From Leptospira bouyouniensis (GTDB lineage Bacteria; Spirochaetota; Leptospiria; Leptospirales; Leptospiraceae): a DNA stretch of 64,000 nucleotides. Position 1 is the first letter of the stretch. Each line of letters starts with the position of its first letter. The stretch is taken from assembly GCF_004769525.1 (NCBI RefSeq), contig NZ_RQFT01000007.1, positions 248,001 through 312,000 on the forward strand, given 5' to 3'. Made by a program: the position numbers and the translations under genes. Positions 54,450-63,804 of the stretch are shown piece after piece. The notes beneath the pieces were generated by a model, which saw nothing but the letters and a program-made list of their open reading frames with translations, did not search any database and was not told the DNA's origin.

Positions 54450-55346
54450 TTATTTTGGATATAATTTTATATCGTTCTGAAATTGATGGTATGTTGCAAC
54501 CACTTCTTTTGGAGATTCAATTTGTGGCCAATGACCGATGAAAGCAGACAGATAGTATACGTTTGCAAATGGATATTCTTTATTAAAGCGAACTGCCATA
54601 TGAGTTCCAGAATTTGGATCAAATGGCCCACAAATATAACAGAATGGAACTTTGGTTTCTTTCAGGGCTTTAATCCATCGAGTTTGGTAATTTACTTTAT
54701 CAAATACCAATCGACCAATTAAATAGGCGATATTTTTTCCATTATTGTAATTTAGTATATTCCAATATTCATTTAAAACTTCTAAATTTGGTCGTGTATG
54801 CGGACCAAAAACCTTCAGGAGTGAACTTTCCACCGATTTACGTGTCATATTTCTGCTAATAAAACTTCCTAAAAAATTGGGAGATTGTGAAAGTAATCTT
54901 TGGATTAACCTAGGTTTGTAAACATCAGTAAACAAACCTCCATTCATAAAAGCAATAGATGAAATTTCGAAATTCAAGTTATGACTTGTCGCCAACATTT
55001 CTTGAACGACACTTACTGCCAAATCATGAGCCAATATTCTAACTTTTTTAATGTTAAGTTTTAAGATAAGAATTTGAATCAAATCAACATATTCTTCAAA
55101 TGAATATTTATGATTTTCTGGTTTATCGGAAAAACCCATACCTAATAAATCAAGAAAAACAACTTGGTATGAATTTGAGAATTCTTCAATTACCCAATTC
55201 CAATCGAAACTATTAAATGGATAGCCATGTAACAAAAGCAAGGTTTCACCTTTTCCAATTGATCCATAAAAAATTGAATTTCCTTTATAATCAAAATAAC
55301 TTCCGAATTCTTTTAAGGAATTTGCATTTGAAAACTTTCCGCTCAT
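54450..55346 (-). CDS. Alpha/beta hydrolase (dehalogenase/epoxide-hydrolase-like)
   Basis: 298 residues. LLLLHGYPFNSFDW (oxyanion region), VFLDLLGMGFSDKP, nucleophile region VRILAHDLAVSVVQ, a possible acid in CGPFDPNSGTHM and the His in FIGHWPQIESP. The nucleophile is Asp, as in epoxide hydrolases and haloalkane dehalogenases, but the following Gly of the usual GHDWGG is Ala, so activity may be altered. Co-transcribed with PadR and a quinone reductase. Confidence 0.8.
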   Translation of the reverse strand: MSGKFSNANSLKEFGSYFDYKGNSIFYGSIGKGETLLLLHGYPFNSFDWNWVIEEFSNSYQVVFLDLLGMGFSDKPENHKYSFEEYVDLIQILILKLNIKKVRILAHDLAVSVVQEMLATSHNLNFEISSIAFMNGGLFTDVYKPRLIQRLLSQSPNFLGSFISRNMTRKSVESSLLKVFGPHTRPNLEVLNEYWNILNYNNGKNIAYLIGRLVFDKVNYQTRWIKALKETKVPFCYICGPFDPNSGTHMAVRFNKEYPFANVYYLSAFIGHWPQIESPKEVVATYHQFQNDIKLYPK

Positions 55347-55347
55347 A

Positions 55348-55935
55348 TCATTGCCCTTTAGAACCCAATCTTTCAGTTTTTTTAATCCACTGATTTAATG
55401 TTTTTGAATCTCGAAATCTTATTTTGTCAAAATAAGTAACTTTCACTGGTTTAATCCCACAAAACTCCAATGTACCATGTTTTAATAATTGTACTCCTGG
55501 ACTTCGATTGAACCATTTGTAATACCAAGTGGGTGCATCCATCGTGATGATAATTCTCGCAGTTTTTCCTTTCAGTAACTGCTTAGGAAATGGAGAATGT
55601 TTTTGATAAGAAAAAGCAAAACCTGGCAAAAAAACTCTATCAATCCATGCTTTTAAAATAGCAGGCATACTTGCCCACCAACTTGGGTATACAAAAACCA
55701 AATGAGTTGCGTTTTGAATCAAAGTTTGACTCAAAATTAAATCTGGTTCTAATTCTTGCTTTTTGTTTTTGTCATACCCAAAGTTTAAATTATAATCAAA
55801 CTTTAAGTCTCTAAGTTTTAATAACGTGACATTCAAACCTGTTTTTTTTGCAGCTTCATAATATGTTTCTGCCAATTTTGCGCAGTATGAATTTGGATTA
55901 GGGTGTCCTAAAATGACTAAAATGTTTTGATTCAA
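55348..55935 (-). CDS. NAD(P)H:quinone oxidoreductase, flavodoxin-like
   Basis: 195 residues from a TTG (GGTGGGAAAAG upstream). NILVILGHPNPNSYCAKLAETY is the FMN-binding start of the KefF/MdaB family, followed by LVFVYPSWWASMPAILKAWIDRVFLPGFAF (the active-site loop). It reduces quinones or electrophiles with FMN or FAD. First gene of the PadR operon, so probably the inducible detoxification enzyme. Confidence 0.88.
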   Translation of the reverse strand: MNQNILVILGHPNPNSYCAKLAETYYEAAKKTGLNVTLLKLRDLKFDYNLNFGYDKNKKQELEPDLILSQTLIQNATHLVFVYPSWWASMPAILKAWIDRVFLPGFAFSYQKHSPFPKQLLKGKTARIIITMDAPTWYYKWFNRSPGVQLLKHGTLEFCGIKPVKVTYFDKIRFRDSKTLNQWIKKTERLGSKGQ

Positions 55936-55947
55936 CTTTTCCCACCA

Positions 55948-55992
55948 TTGTATCTAAAAGATATATTTATCAGCTATATCTTTTAGATACAA
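55948..55992. promoter_or_regulatory. Perfect 18-bp inverted-repeat operator of the PadR operon
   Basis: TTGTATCTAAAAGATATA (55948-55965) and its exact reverse complement (55975-55992) flank a 9-base spacer. Each arm itself contains the palindrome TATCTAAAAGATA. The distal arm lies in the promoter spacer and the proximal arm between promoter and start codon, ideal for repression. Confidence 0.8.
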
Positions 55993-56000
55993 ATTGTCAA
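55973..56000 (-). promoter_or_regulatory. Promoter of the PadR operon
   Basis: On the minus strand TTGACA (55995-56000) and TATAGC (55973-55978) are separated by 16 bases, with the 18-bp operator arm in the spacer. Confidence 0.6.
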
Positions 56001-56036
56001 TCTATATTTATTGGTTTTTTTATAAAAGGGAATACA

Positions 56037-57074
56037 TTATTGTTCGACACAATATAATTGGAGGGAACTATTACAAGTGAATGTATTAAATCCTATTGAG
56101 GAAGACGTTACGGAACCCGTATCACCACCGTAACCAGAAGATCCAGATGCAGTCCATCCAGAACAATCATTTCCATTATTAGTCCAATTTGGATTCAGAC
56201 CAGTCCAAGCAGTAGCACTTGTGCCAGATACGGCAAAATTAAGATTAAATGTAAATAAAGACACATTATTAGATGTCGCTACAAGGTCGGTTCGATTTGT
56301 CCTATAATAACTTGCGTTAGGCTTGATTACCCAATCAATTTGACCATCACCAACGTTTGCTGTCACTGATGCTCTTCGTAAAGAACTGAAGTTGTCTCCC
56401 ACCATAGCTTTACATACTTTACCACTTGGACAATTTGCATTTGTTTGGCAAACGTTGTCGACACCTGAGACACCGCCGAAAGTTCCAGGTTGGCCAACAC
56501 TTGTTACAAATATAATTTTATCATTGTCTTCAATATCTACCTGAAGCACTTTTTCATCAATTCGAAAAGAAGTATCATTGGAAGTGGGTACAAATCGAAT
56601 CAAAGTGGAATGTGTGCCATTGATTACGACATCATTAACTGCAGTGATATTGATATTCCGAATTTGATTCCAATTTGATTTATTAAATACAAAACTTGTT
56701 TGTGAAACAAAAACATAGGAAGGATTATTAACAATTACTTGGACGTTCACATCTTCTTTGGGCTCTGTTCCCAAAAACATTCCGACTACGAAAGAAGATC
56801 CATTTGATGAAGTCCCACCGGCTTCAGTCAAAGACAAGAAGTTATGGCTTAAGTTGATTCCTGGTTGGTTAACAATCTGGAACCCGGTATAACAAGGATG
56901 TATCTTTTGCCCCGTAACATTTAAAATGATAGAGGTTTCAAAATAGGACTTTGATTCAATATCGCAAGTATTGTTGAATGATTCGTTTTTGCATAAAACT
57001 AACCCAAACAAAGAAAAAAAAACTATGAATCGCCTAACCCGTAAAAAGAACGAAAAATAATTATGTTCATCCAT
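56037..57074 (-). CDS. DUF1554 lipoprotein with beta-sandwich N-terminal domain
   Basis: About 345 residues from ATG 57074 (the frame extends to a TTG at 57095). RFIVFFSLFGLVLC provides a lipobox Cys. Residues ~85-180 resemble a Calx-beta-type repeat (FVFNKSNWNQIRNINITAVNDVV...). The C-terminal DUF1554 domain (about 205-350) begins NANCPSGKVCKAMVGD and ends SLQLYCVEQ with conserved Cys. Such proteins are abundant surface lipoproteins in leptospires; ligand binding is possible but not shown. Confidence 0.8.
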   Translation of the reverse strand: MDEHNYFSFFLRVRRFIVFFSLFGLVLCKNESFNNTCDIESKSYFETSIILNVTGQKIHPCYTGFQIVNQPGINLSHNFLSLTEAGGTSSNGSSFVVGMFLGTEPKEDVNVQVIVNNPSYVFVSQTSFVFNKSNWNQIRNINITAVNDVVINGTHSTLIRFVPTSNDTSFRIDEKVLQVDIEDNDKIIFVTSVGQPGTFGGVSGVDNVCQTNANCPSGKVCKAMVGDNFSSLRRASVTANVGDGQIDWVIKPNASYYRTNRTDLVATSNNVSLFTFNLNFAVSGTSATAWTGLNPNWTNNGNDCSGWTASGSSGYGGDTGSVTSSSIGFNTFTCNSSLQLYCVEQ

Positions 57075-57095
57075 TATCAATTCGATTTTAAACAA

Positions 57096-57505
57096 TAATT
57101 TTTAACTAAGGATGGATTGAAATCCAAATATTAAATTCAAGATTTTCACAAATTAAATTCTATATAAATTAATGCTGAATTTCCAAATTCCTTGCTAAAA
57201 TCAATTTTTAAAAACTTAAGGTGCTCTATTTTATATATTGATAAAGTATCGAATCGTTATTAGTAAAATTGTTTTTGTAATGTTTTTAATGACGCTAGTT
57301 TTCTAACTAAGTTGCGAAATTGTTTAACAAGAAAATAAATCGAACCATAATGTATTCGTTACGAACATATGGAATTACATATAAAACATCAGGTGCGATC
57401 GAAAATGCAAATACATTAGAAATAATGCATATTTCAATGTATATACAAACATACATTATTTAAAAAAGATGGAATAAGATTTTAAATAGAAAATTCGAAT
57501 TTCAA
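57096..57505. other. AT-rich non-coding gap with repeated AATGTAT motif
   Basis: No convincing reading frame in ~410 bases upstream of the DUF1554 gene. The motif AATGTAT or its complement occurs four times (57349, 57411, 57436, 57451); the last two form a 7-bp inverted repeat with an 8-base gap. TTCGTTACGAA (57354-57364) is a palindrome. These may be regulatory sites for the DUF1554 gene. Confidence 0.35.
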
Positions 57506-58066
57506 TCAAAATGATGATTGATTGTTCGTCGTGAGAGAATTTAAAAAAACTTTCATTAGGTTATTAATGGCAAGTTTTGTTGTCTCGTCATGAATTTTAC
57601 CATCTGCAGATACTTTGGCTTTGACTCCCGAGATCAAAAGATTTGTCTCGTCCGATAGTTTTGCACCTATCGTTTTTAGAACCAATAGCAAAGATTCATG
57701 CGCTTTTTCTCCAACCGAAGCCGCTGTAATCAATGCAACTGGTTTATCCGTAAACACTACGGACGATACTGCCCACTCTATTGCATTCTTTAATACTCCA
57801 GGAATACTAAAGACATATTCTGGAGAACAGATGAGGATACCATCGGCCGCGTCTACTTCTTTTAAGAATTCTTTGACGATGGTTGGAATTTCTTCATCTG
57901 TTAACCCAGATGAGAAAAAAGGAAACTTGTCGATGATATCATAAATGATGATATCACAGTGCATAGAAAATTCAAATTTTAAGTTTTGAAGTATTTTTTT
58001 ATTATAGGAAGTGGGACTTATTCCACCAGACAAAGCTAAAAGTTTTGGTTTTGGATTTAATTTCAT
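57506..58066 (-). CDS. NADPH-dependent FMN reductase-family protein
   Basis: 186 residues. LLALSGGISPTSYNKKILQNLK is the FMN phosphate-binding start, and ADGILICSPEYVFSIPGVLKNAIEWA the characteristic second motif (about 73-98), followed by KPVALITAASVG. Probably reduces FMN, chromate or quinones. The start is 3 bases after the stop of the 805-residue gene upstream, so co-transcription is likely. Confidence 0.88.
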   Translation of the reverse strand: MKLNPKPKLLALSGGISPTSYNKKILQNLKFEFSMHCDIIIYDIIDKFPFFSSGLTDEEIPTIVKEFLKEVDAADGILICSPEYVFSIPGVLKNAIEWAVSSVVFTDKPVALITAASVGEKAHESLLLVLKTIGAKLSDETNLLISGVKAKVSADGKIHDETTKLAINNLMKVFLNSLTTNNQSSF

Positions 58067-58069
58067 GGA

Positions 58070-60487
58070 TTAAATACTGATCCCTAAAATTTTTTTAGTT
58101 CCATCTGGTTCCTTAGAATAAGAGAATAATTTTAATATCGAAAATTTTTCATACCCATTCTCTTCTGTTTGGTATTCCCAAAGCCAACCCCAAAGACTAC
58201 CACGTTTGACAAAACCTCTTTCTAATTCTGTTTTCTCTTGGTACAAAATTCCTAATAATACATAAGTTGAATATTGTTTATCCGATTTAGTTTCATTATG
58301 ATAATAACCTATACCTAAAAGAGCTAACTCGGTCATCTCCTCATTGGATTTTGAATGATAATATAAAAATGGACCAATCATCTTTGAAGATTCATCTGTT
58401 GTTGTCATAATCCTGAAAAGTGGGAAAAAATTAACTGTTTTTTTATAAGTTGTATAATCGTACCCTAACCATAAAACAGTGAACCGGCTTAATTCTTTTG
58501 GTGTTTTCTCTATACTCCACAGTAAATTTCCCAAACTTTTGAACTTATATTTTAATTCAGTATTTTCAGATTCGAGTAAGTATAAAAAATTATAATAATG
58601 ACCATCTTTTTTCCAATGGTAATAGTTTAACAAAGTGAAAGTTCTAAATTCATTCTGATTCCAGAAATTGAAAGAAAGTGGTATAATGGAAAAACTAGAA
58701 TCAGAAAAATAAAATGGAAAAACAAGTATATGAGAAAGTTTTTCTTTCGATGTTTCATTTTGGTTATTATTTTGAAGGGAATGATCATTAGATTGTCTCC
58801 ACTCCCAATCGATGAACCATAACAAGTTTGTTCGCTTCTGAGTATTCGTTTGATTTCGATAATAAAATGGAGTGATCCAAATTGTTGTTTCTGATTCCTT
58901 TTTATAATTTCGAATCTTGTCATAAGAAATCCACAATGGCCAGATTAAAAATTCTTTTCGTTCAAAGTTTTTCCATATTGTTTCTTCATAAATAGAGAAT
59001 AATGTATAATTTTTATAAGTGGATTTTGATTCATTGGTTTCATTCTTTTGGATATAAAAAGGTAAAACTCGATGCCCAGAATATATATCTGAACGATATA
59101 CATTGACAAATGGCCAAAAATATGATCTTTCACTTAGATTGTTTTCTTTATATTCTTCCTTTATGTAAAAATTTAATAAATACGAAACTAATTCAGAATT
59201 TTTTTCTTTTTGTTTTCCATACAAAGGAAATAAAATTTTGTATTCTAAATCATCTGCAACATAACTAAACCAAATCGGGAAAAATGGAGGCAATAAAACC
59301 ACTTCATCTTCTGAAGAGTCATCCCAAGTGAACCAGGCAAGAGGCAATAGTCTAATATGTTTTTTAGTATCAGCTTTTTCATAAGAGAAAATACCAAACA
59401 AAAGCTGATAACCTATAAATTGATCACTATTTTCTCGATTAAACTCTCTTTTACGTTTTAATTCTGGTTTTTCAGAATTTGAATCGTTTCTTTTTAAAAT
59501 GTTACCTTTTAAGATTTTAGTGCGCTGAGAAATTCCAACTAGATTATAAAACAAACCAAAATCATAGTCTAAATAAACATTGCCGTCATTGGTTGCTAAA
59601 TCTGCATTTACATCATGTACTTTGGTGTACCAAAATAAATTGATATGATAATCTTCTTCGTTATCTTTCATATTTAGGTAAATAGGAAAAATAAAATCAA
59701 TTTCCTTTTTGGGAGACACATAACTTCCAATAAAGGGAAAAAATACAAATAATCTCTCTTCTTTTGTTTGGTCTTTCGAATAATATACTGGCCCCAACCA
59801 ATATTCATTTAAACTGGAACGAAAATTTTGATAGTACAATAATAATGGCAAAAATAAATAATTATCTTTTGAATAATAGAATATGGGAGTTAGGGATAAC
59901 TCATGTAATCCTTTATGGTTTGTCGTCTCGTAATGAAGTATGGTGAATAGGCGAATGTATCGATTTTGATTTTCATTTAAATTTTCTTTGTTGTGATAAT
60001 ATAAAATTGGTAAAATGGGAAAACCTAAGATGTTTTGATTTGAACTTTGTTTTTGATAAAACAATGGAATTGCAGTGATATAGGAACTATTTGTATCATA
60101 TCCCCAAAATACGAATGGAAATACTGATTTTTGAATGGAATCATTTTCTTTTGTGATATTGACATTGATTATTCTTTTATATTCTCTTTTGTCTTTTTTA
60201 CTTTGAATGTGATGGTAAAAGGGAAAAACTGTTTTGGATTTCGAAAGTGGATAATCATAATAACGGTAAAAACCTAATGCATGAATAGAATAATGATCTT
60301 TCCAATCTTCTATGTCATAGAATATATTACTTGCTTTGTATTTTGCACTCCTCTCGCTACCGTAAATTTTTGTTTCTTTTTCACTTTCTAAATCTGACCA
60401 AGTTTTTGCAGAAACAGTGTCTGTAAAAAACAAAAAATAAATCAATGAAACTCGTAGTAAAGAATTCTGAAGAAACTTTGGTCTCAT
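58070..60487 (-). CDS. Large secreted protein with Pro-aromatic repeats
   Basis: 805 residues with a signal peptide (VSLIYFLFFTDTVSA). The mature part repeats short units of the form x-P-(hydrophobic/aromatic)2-Y, such as VFPFYHHIQ, IPLFYQKQ, LPILYYHN, TPIFYYSK, LPFYIQKN, WPLWISYD and FPLFRIMT, spaced by about 25-60 residues across the whole length, with charged turns between. This points to an all-beta repeat or outer-membrane protein. No known family named with confidence. Confidence 0.75.
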   Translation of the reverse strand: MRPKFLQNSLLRVSLIYFLFFTDTVSAKTWSDLESEKETKIYGSERSAKYKASNIFYDIEDWKDHYSIHALGFYRYYDYPLSKSKTVFPFYHHIQSKKDKREYKRIINVNITKENDSIQKSVFPFVFWGYDTNSSYITAIPLFYQKQSSNQNILGFPILPILYYHNKENLNENQNRYIRLFTILHYETTNHKGLHELSLTPIFYYSKDNYLFLPLLLYYQNFRSSLNEYWLGPVYYSKDQTKEERLFVFFPFIGSYVSPKKEIDFIFPIYLNMKDNEEDYHINLFWYTKVHDVNADLATNDGNVYLDYDFGLFYNLVGISQRTKILKGNILKRNDSNSEKPELKRKREFNRENSDQFIGYQLLFGIFSYEKADTKKHIRLLPLAWFTWDDSSEDEVVLLPPFFPIWFSYVADDLEYKILFPLYGKQKEKNSELVSYLLNFYIKEEYKENNLSERSYFWPFVNVYRSDIYSGHRVLPFYIQKNETNESKSTYKNYTLFSIYEETIWKNFERKEFLIWPLWISYDKIRNYKKESETTIWITPFYYRNQTNTQKRTNLLWFIDWEWRQSNDHSLQNNNQNETSKEKLSHILVFPFYFSDSSFSIIPLSFNFWNQNEFRTFTLLNYYHWKKDGHYYNFLYLLESENTELKYKFKSLGNLLWSIEKTPKELSRFTVLWLGYDYTTYKKTVNFFPLFRIMTTTDESSKMIGPFLYYHSKSNEEMTELALLGIGYYHNETKSDKQYSTYVLLGILYQEKTELERGFVKRGSLWGWLWEYQTEENGYEKFSILKLFSYSKEPDGTKKILGISI

Positions 60488-60502
60488 TTTTTCCTGATCT
60501 AT

Positions 60503-61342
60503 TTAGTCTCGAATTGGTAAAGAAATTATCTTTTTGTTTTTTTGCGGCAAAAATTCATACATGATCACGGATTTAGGATTCGGATTAGATTTTGTATAAT
60601 TGAAATCCATTTGTGATAATAAAATTGGTTTTGAAGAAGGATACATTTGGCCAATTTGTTTTTTACCTTCACGATCATACAAAGGAATCACCGATTTTGA
60701 AATGGAACGGTAAGGTAAAAATGTTGTGATTGATTTTAATCTACCTATTTCATCGTAAATATAATCATTATAAGCCAATACAATTTCTTCTTTCGAGATG
60801 ATGACTCCTTCAAGTATGTCTTCTGTAAATTCGTATGTACCTTTCCCTAACCCAACGATAAAAGCAGTCCCTGTGGATGCAACATAGGCAATCCCAAATG
60901 CTGCCAAAGTCACTACATTTGCTGAAGCATATACTGGCATATAAATAGGAGAGTTATCTGCTGCTCGCCGTATATCATATTCAGAATTATAATGATGCCA
61001 AAAACGAAATCGTTTCGACATACTATTTGCATAGTAAATAGGATAGTTGATGTATTCTTCCGGTTTTAAATTCATCGATTTGTCATCAACTAAAATGGCG
61101 ATACTCCGAAGAATTTTCTGAGTTTCCTTATCTTTTAAAATAGCATAATAGATTTTCCCAGGTTTGCTTTGCCGATCTTTTTCCTTAAAAATAGGCAATA
61201 GAAATTCGTTAAAATCCAAGATTTCGGCATACACTGGCGCCGACATAGATTGCTTTAGATTTTCTTTCGGGATTATGACTTCCTTCGTAGAACACCCATT
61301 CAATGATAGTATACTAACAAATATCAAAATTTGTTTTTTCAT
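60503..61342 (-). CDS. Putative lipoprotein
   Basis: 279 residues. MKKQILIFVSILSLNGC is a signal peptide with lipobox Cys at 17. The mature part has a hydrophobic stretch (NVVTLAAFGIAYVASTGTAFIVGLG, about 146-170) and beta-type C-terminal repeats (IGQMYPSSKPILLSQMDF). Function unknown. Ends 15 bases before the 805-residue gene, suggesting one operon with the FMN reductase. Confidence 0.7.
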   Translation of the reverse strand: MKKQILIFVSILSLNGCSTKEVIIPKENLKQSMSAPVYAEILDFNEFLLPIFKEKDRQSKPGKIYYAILKDKETQKILRSIAILVDDKSMNLKPEEYINYPIYYANSMSKRFRFWHHYNSEYDIRRAADNSPIYMPVYASANVVTLAAFGIAYVASTGTAFIVGLGKGTYEFTEDILEGVIISKEEIVLAYNDYIYDEIGRLKSITTFLPYRSISKSVIPLYDREGKKQIGQMYPSSKPILLSQMDFNYTKSNPNPKSVIMYEFLPQKNKKIISLPIRD

Positions 61343-61956
61343 AGGTAATTTGGAAATGATTCAAATTCCTAAACAAAGAACAATCAAATTTTTATTGAAT
61401 CTAATGGCAAAAAAGTAGAGACTTTAGAAATCTATCAATCTAATCAATGATAATATTTTATAGCAATCCCCCCATTTACGTAGAACATAATGAGTGACCA
61501 ATATCGGTCGTCTAACATTAAAAAGCAAATTTGATTTTTAAGAATAAAAATCAATATAAATAACGAATATGATTCTTGCGATAAAAGAAAATTAGGAAGT
61601 AATTTGCGTTTATATAATGTAATGCAGTATATATATTATGTTTTTCACATGATGCGAATTAGTCGAATGGACTTGGGAATCATAGATAAACAAAAAAACT
61701 CAAATTTTGGAATGCTCATTTGAATTTCACAGTCAATTTACAACCTTTCGTAAAACAAATGAAGATTTAAACCTGAAAAGATCAGAAACATTTCACTTGG
61801 CAATGGAAGGGAAACCTGCCAACATGGATGTGAACATCGATTAGAACGAAAAACCCAGCGTTTCAAAAGGTATAGCGAGGATCAATCGATCACCTTTACC
61901 ATTCGGTAGAAAAGTTAGGATGTTAGCAGAGTTTTAGTCTGGAAAATGACAGAATA
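61343..61956. other. Non-coding gap, nothing recognised
   Basis: About 614 AT-rich bases with no reading frame of protein-like character. It must hold divergent promoters for the lipoprotein (minus) and DusC-like (plus) genes, but I cannot place them firmly. No tRNA, hairpin terminator or repeat stands out. Confidence 0.5.
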
Positions 61957-62901
61957 GTGGAATCTTTTAGAATCTTATTGGCACCGATGGAAGGTCTCTT
62001 AGACTTTCGATTACGTGAAATTTTAACTGAAATTGGTGGTTATGACGAATGCGTGAGTGAATTCATTCGAGTCAATGATACACTTTTACCTCCTCATCGG
62101 ATTTACCGATATGTGCCAGAATTACATCACAATAGCCGTACTTTAAGCGGCATTCCTGTCAAAGTACAGTTGTTAGGTTCAGATATCAATTGTATGGCCG
62201 AAAATGCGAGTATGGTCGCAACCCTCGGCGCTTACGGCATTGATTTAAATTTTGGGTGCCCAGCTCCAACAGTGAACCGTAATCGTGGTGGTGCCGCCCT
62301 TTTAAAAGAACCAGATCTTATGTTTTCGATTGTGAAGGCAGTGAGGAAAGCAGTTCCTTCCCATATCCCTGTGACCGGGAAAATGCGATTAGGATTTGAT
62401 TCCACCGAACAAGCGCTTGATTGTGCAAAAGCATTAGAAGATGGTGGTGCAGAAGAAATCGTTGTACATGCGAGAACCAAAACTGACGGCTACAAACCTC
62501 CAGCTTATTGGGAATGGATCCAAAAGATTATCGAAACAGTAAAAGTACCTGTAGTCGCCAATGGAGAAATTTGGACAGTAGAAGATGCTACTCGATGTAA
62601 GGAAATGTCTGGTTGCAAAGACATCATGATTGGACGAGGTGCTGTTGCTAACCCTTCACTAGCTCGGATGATCCGGGGAATACAAATGGAACCAATGACT
62701 TGGAACGATACCAAAGGAATTTTACACAAATATTGGAAGAAGTTGGAATTGAATATGGATACCACAAGTCGTGGTGGCCGCATTAAACAATGGTTACATT
62801 ATTTATCGAGACAATATTTAGAAGCCGAAAAAGACTTTGAAATTGTAAAACGATTTAGAAATATCGATGAATTTGAAACTTATTGGAAGGATCATAAATA
62901 A
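61957..62901 (+). CDS. tRNA-dihydrouridine synthase, DusC-like
   Basis: 314 residues from GTG 61957. LLAPMEGLLDFRLREILTEIGGYD (FMN-site start), GIDLNFGCPAPTVNRNRGGAALL with the active-site Cys (about residue 100), VTGKMRLGF, IVVHARTKTDGY and VVANGEIWTVEDA. The sequence order matches the DusC class, which makes dihydrouridine at tRNA position 16 in E. coli; position specificity here is inferred. Confidence 0.92.
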   Translation: MESFRILLAPMEGLLDFRLREILTEIGGYDECVSEFIRVNDTLLPPHRIYRYVPELHHNSRTLSGIPVKVQLLGSDINCMAENASMVATLGAYGIDLNFGCPAPTVNRNRGGAALLKEPDLMFSIVKAVRKAVPSHIPVTGKMRLGFDSTEQALDCAKALEDGGAEEIVVHARTKTDGYKPPAYWEWIQKIIETVKVPVVANGEIWTVEDATRCKEMSGCKDIMIGRGAVANPSLARMIRGIQMEPMTWNDTKGILHKYWKKLELNMDTTSRGGRIKQWLHYLSRQYLEAEKDFEIVKRFRNIDEFETYWKDHK

Positions 62902-62916
62902 AAAGAAATTTCTTTT
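62901..62916. repeat. Perfect AT-rich palindrome after the DusC-like gene
   Basis: AAAAGAAATTTCTTTT begins at the last base of the stop codon and is a 16-bp palindrome without loop. It could be a weak terminator or a protein site. Confidence 0.3.
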
Positions 62917-62945
62917 CATATTTTCTACTTGTTAATATTTCAAAA

Positions 62946-63628
62946 TTGGAAAAGGCAATCCATTATGGTATCAAATTGTCTTCCAAATCTCAAATTTCAG
63001 TTTTTGTCATCGATGACCACCCGATTTTAAGAAAAGGACTCCAAGCTGAAATCGAATCTGACTCTGGATTTAAATTTGTTGGATCAAGTGATTCCATTCA
63101 CGATGGTTTGAACCGAATGAAATTTAAAACCGTAGATGTATTGATTATGGACATCTCACTTAAAGAAGAAAATGGGATTAATGAGTTAACAAATGTAAAA
63201 CAAAAATTTCCCACTTTGAAAATTATTTTTTTACCATGCATCGCGATTGGGAATATCTACAAAAAGCAGCCAATTTTGGAGCAGATGCATACATTCTAAA
63301 AACGGAAACTTCGATTAATATTCTGAATACAATCAAAAGTGTATACCAAGGTAAAAAAATTTTTCCACACAAAATTAACAACTTACAAATTGAATTCACA
63401 GAAACCGATGAACTATTAAAGAAACTAAATACTTTGTCAAAACGCGAATTAGATGTTTTACATGAGCTGAAATCTGGAAAACTAAATAGAGAAATTGCTG
63501 ATGAACTCCAAATAAGTATCCGTACAGTTGAAACACATCGTTCTTCGATCATGCAAAAATTAGAAATCCGTTCCACTTTTGCATTTGCAAAAATGCTCAA
63601 CCTCCTCCAATCAAAGAATTTATTTTAA
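62946..63628 (+). pseudogene. NarL/FixJ-type response regulator broken by a frameshift
   Basis: The first frame encodes the receiver (VFVIDDHPILRKGL, DVLIMDISL with the phospho-Asp) to about 63232, where a run of seven Ts (63226-63232) is followed by loss of the frame. The other frame continues exactly where expected, MHRDWEYLQKAANFGADAYILK, then the LuxR-type HTH LSKRELDVLHELKSGKLNREIADELQISIRTVETHRSS. Adding one T restores KIIFFTMHRD and an intact ~227-residue regulator. Either a real mutation, phase variation or a sequencing error. Start is a TTG (62946 or 62976). Confidence 0.8.
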
Positions 63629-63643
63629 TCAATTTAAGACTTT

Positions 63644-63661
63644 ATCCGTACGAATACGGAT
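63644..63661. other. Hairpin downstream of the response regulator
   Basis: ATCCGTA-CGAA-TACGGAT is a perfect 7-bp stem with a CGAA loop, 15 bases after the stop. No T-run follows, so it may be a regulatory site rather than a classic terminator. Confidence 0.4.
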
Positions 63662-63804
63662 TGGACATAACAAACTACGTAAAAACCGATATAGTATCTT
63701 TTTTGTATTTTGGATAAACTCAAAGTTAGATTCGAAACCAAATCGATAAGGACTTCATTGAACTCAATTGTTTTTGAATTTTAAACGAAATAGGTGAAAA
63801 AAAA

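Noticed and set aside
57349..57457. Possible CRISPR-like short repeats
   Set aside because: Repeats are 7 bases, unevenly spaced and in both orientations; no cas genes in the window.
53900..61342. Genomic island or prophage in the AT-rich minus-strand region
   Set aside because: No integrase, transposase, direct repeats or tRNA boundary seen; lower GC alone is not enough.
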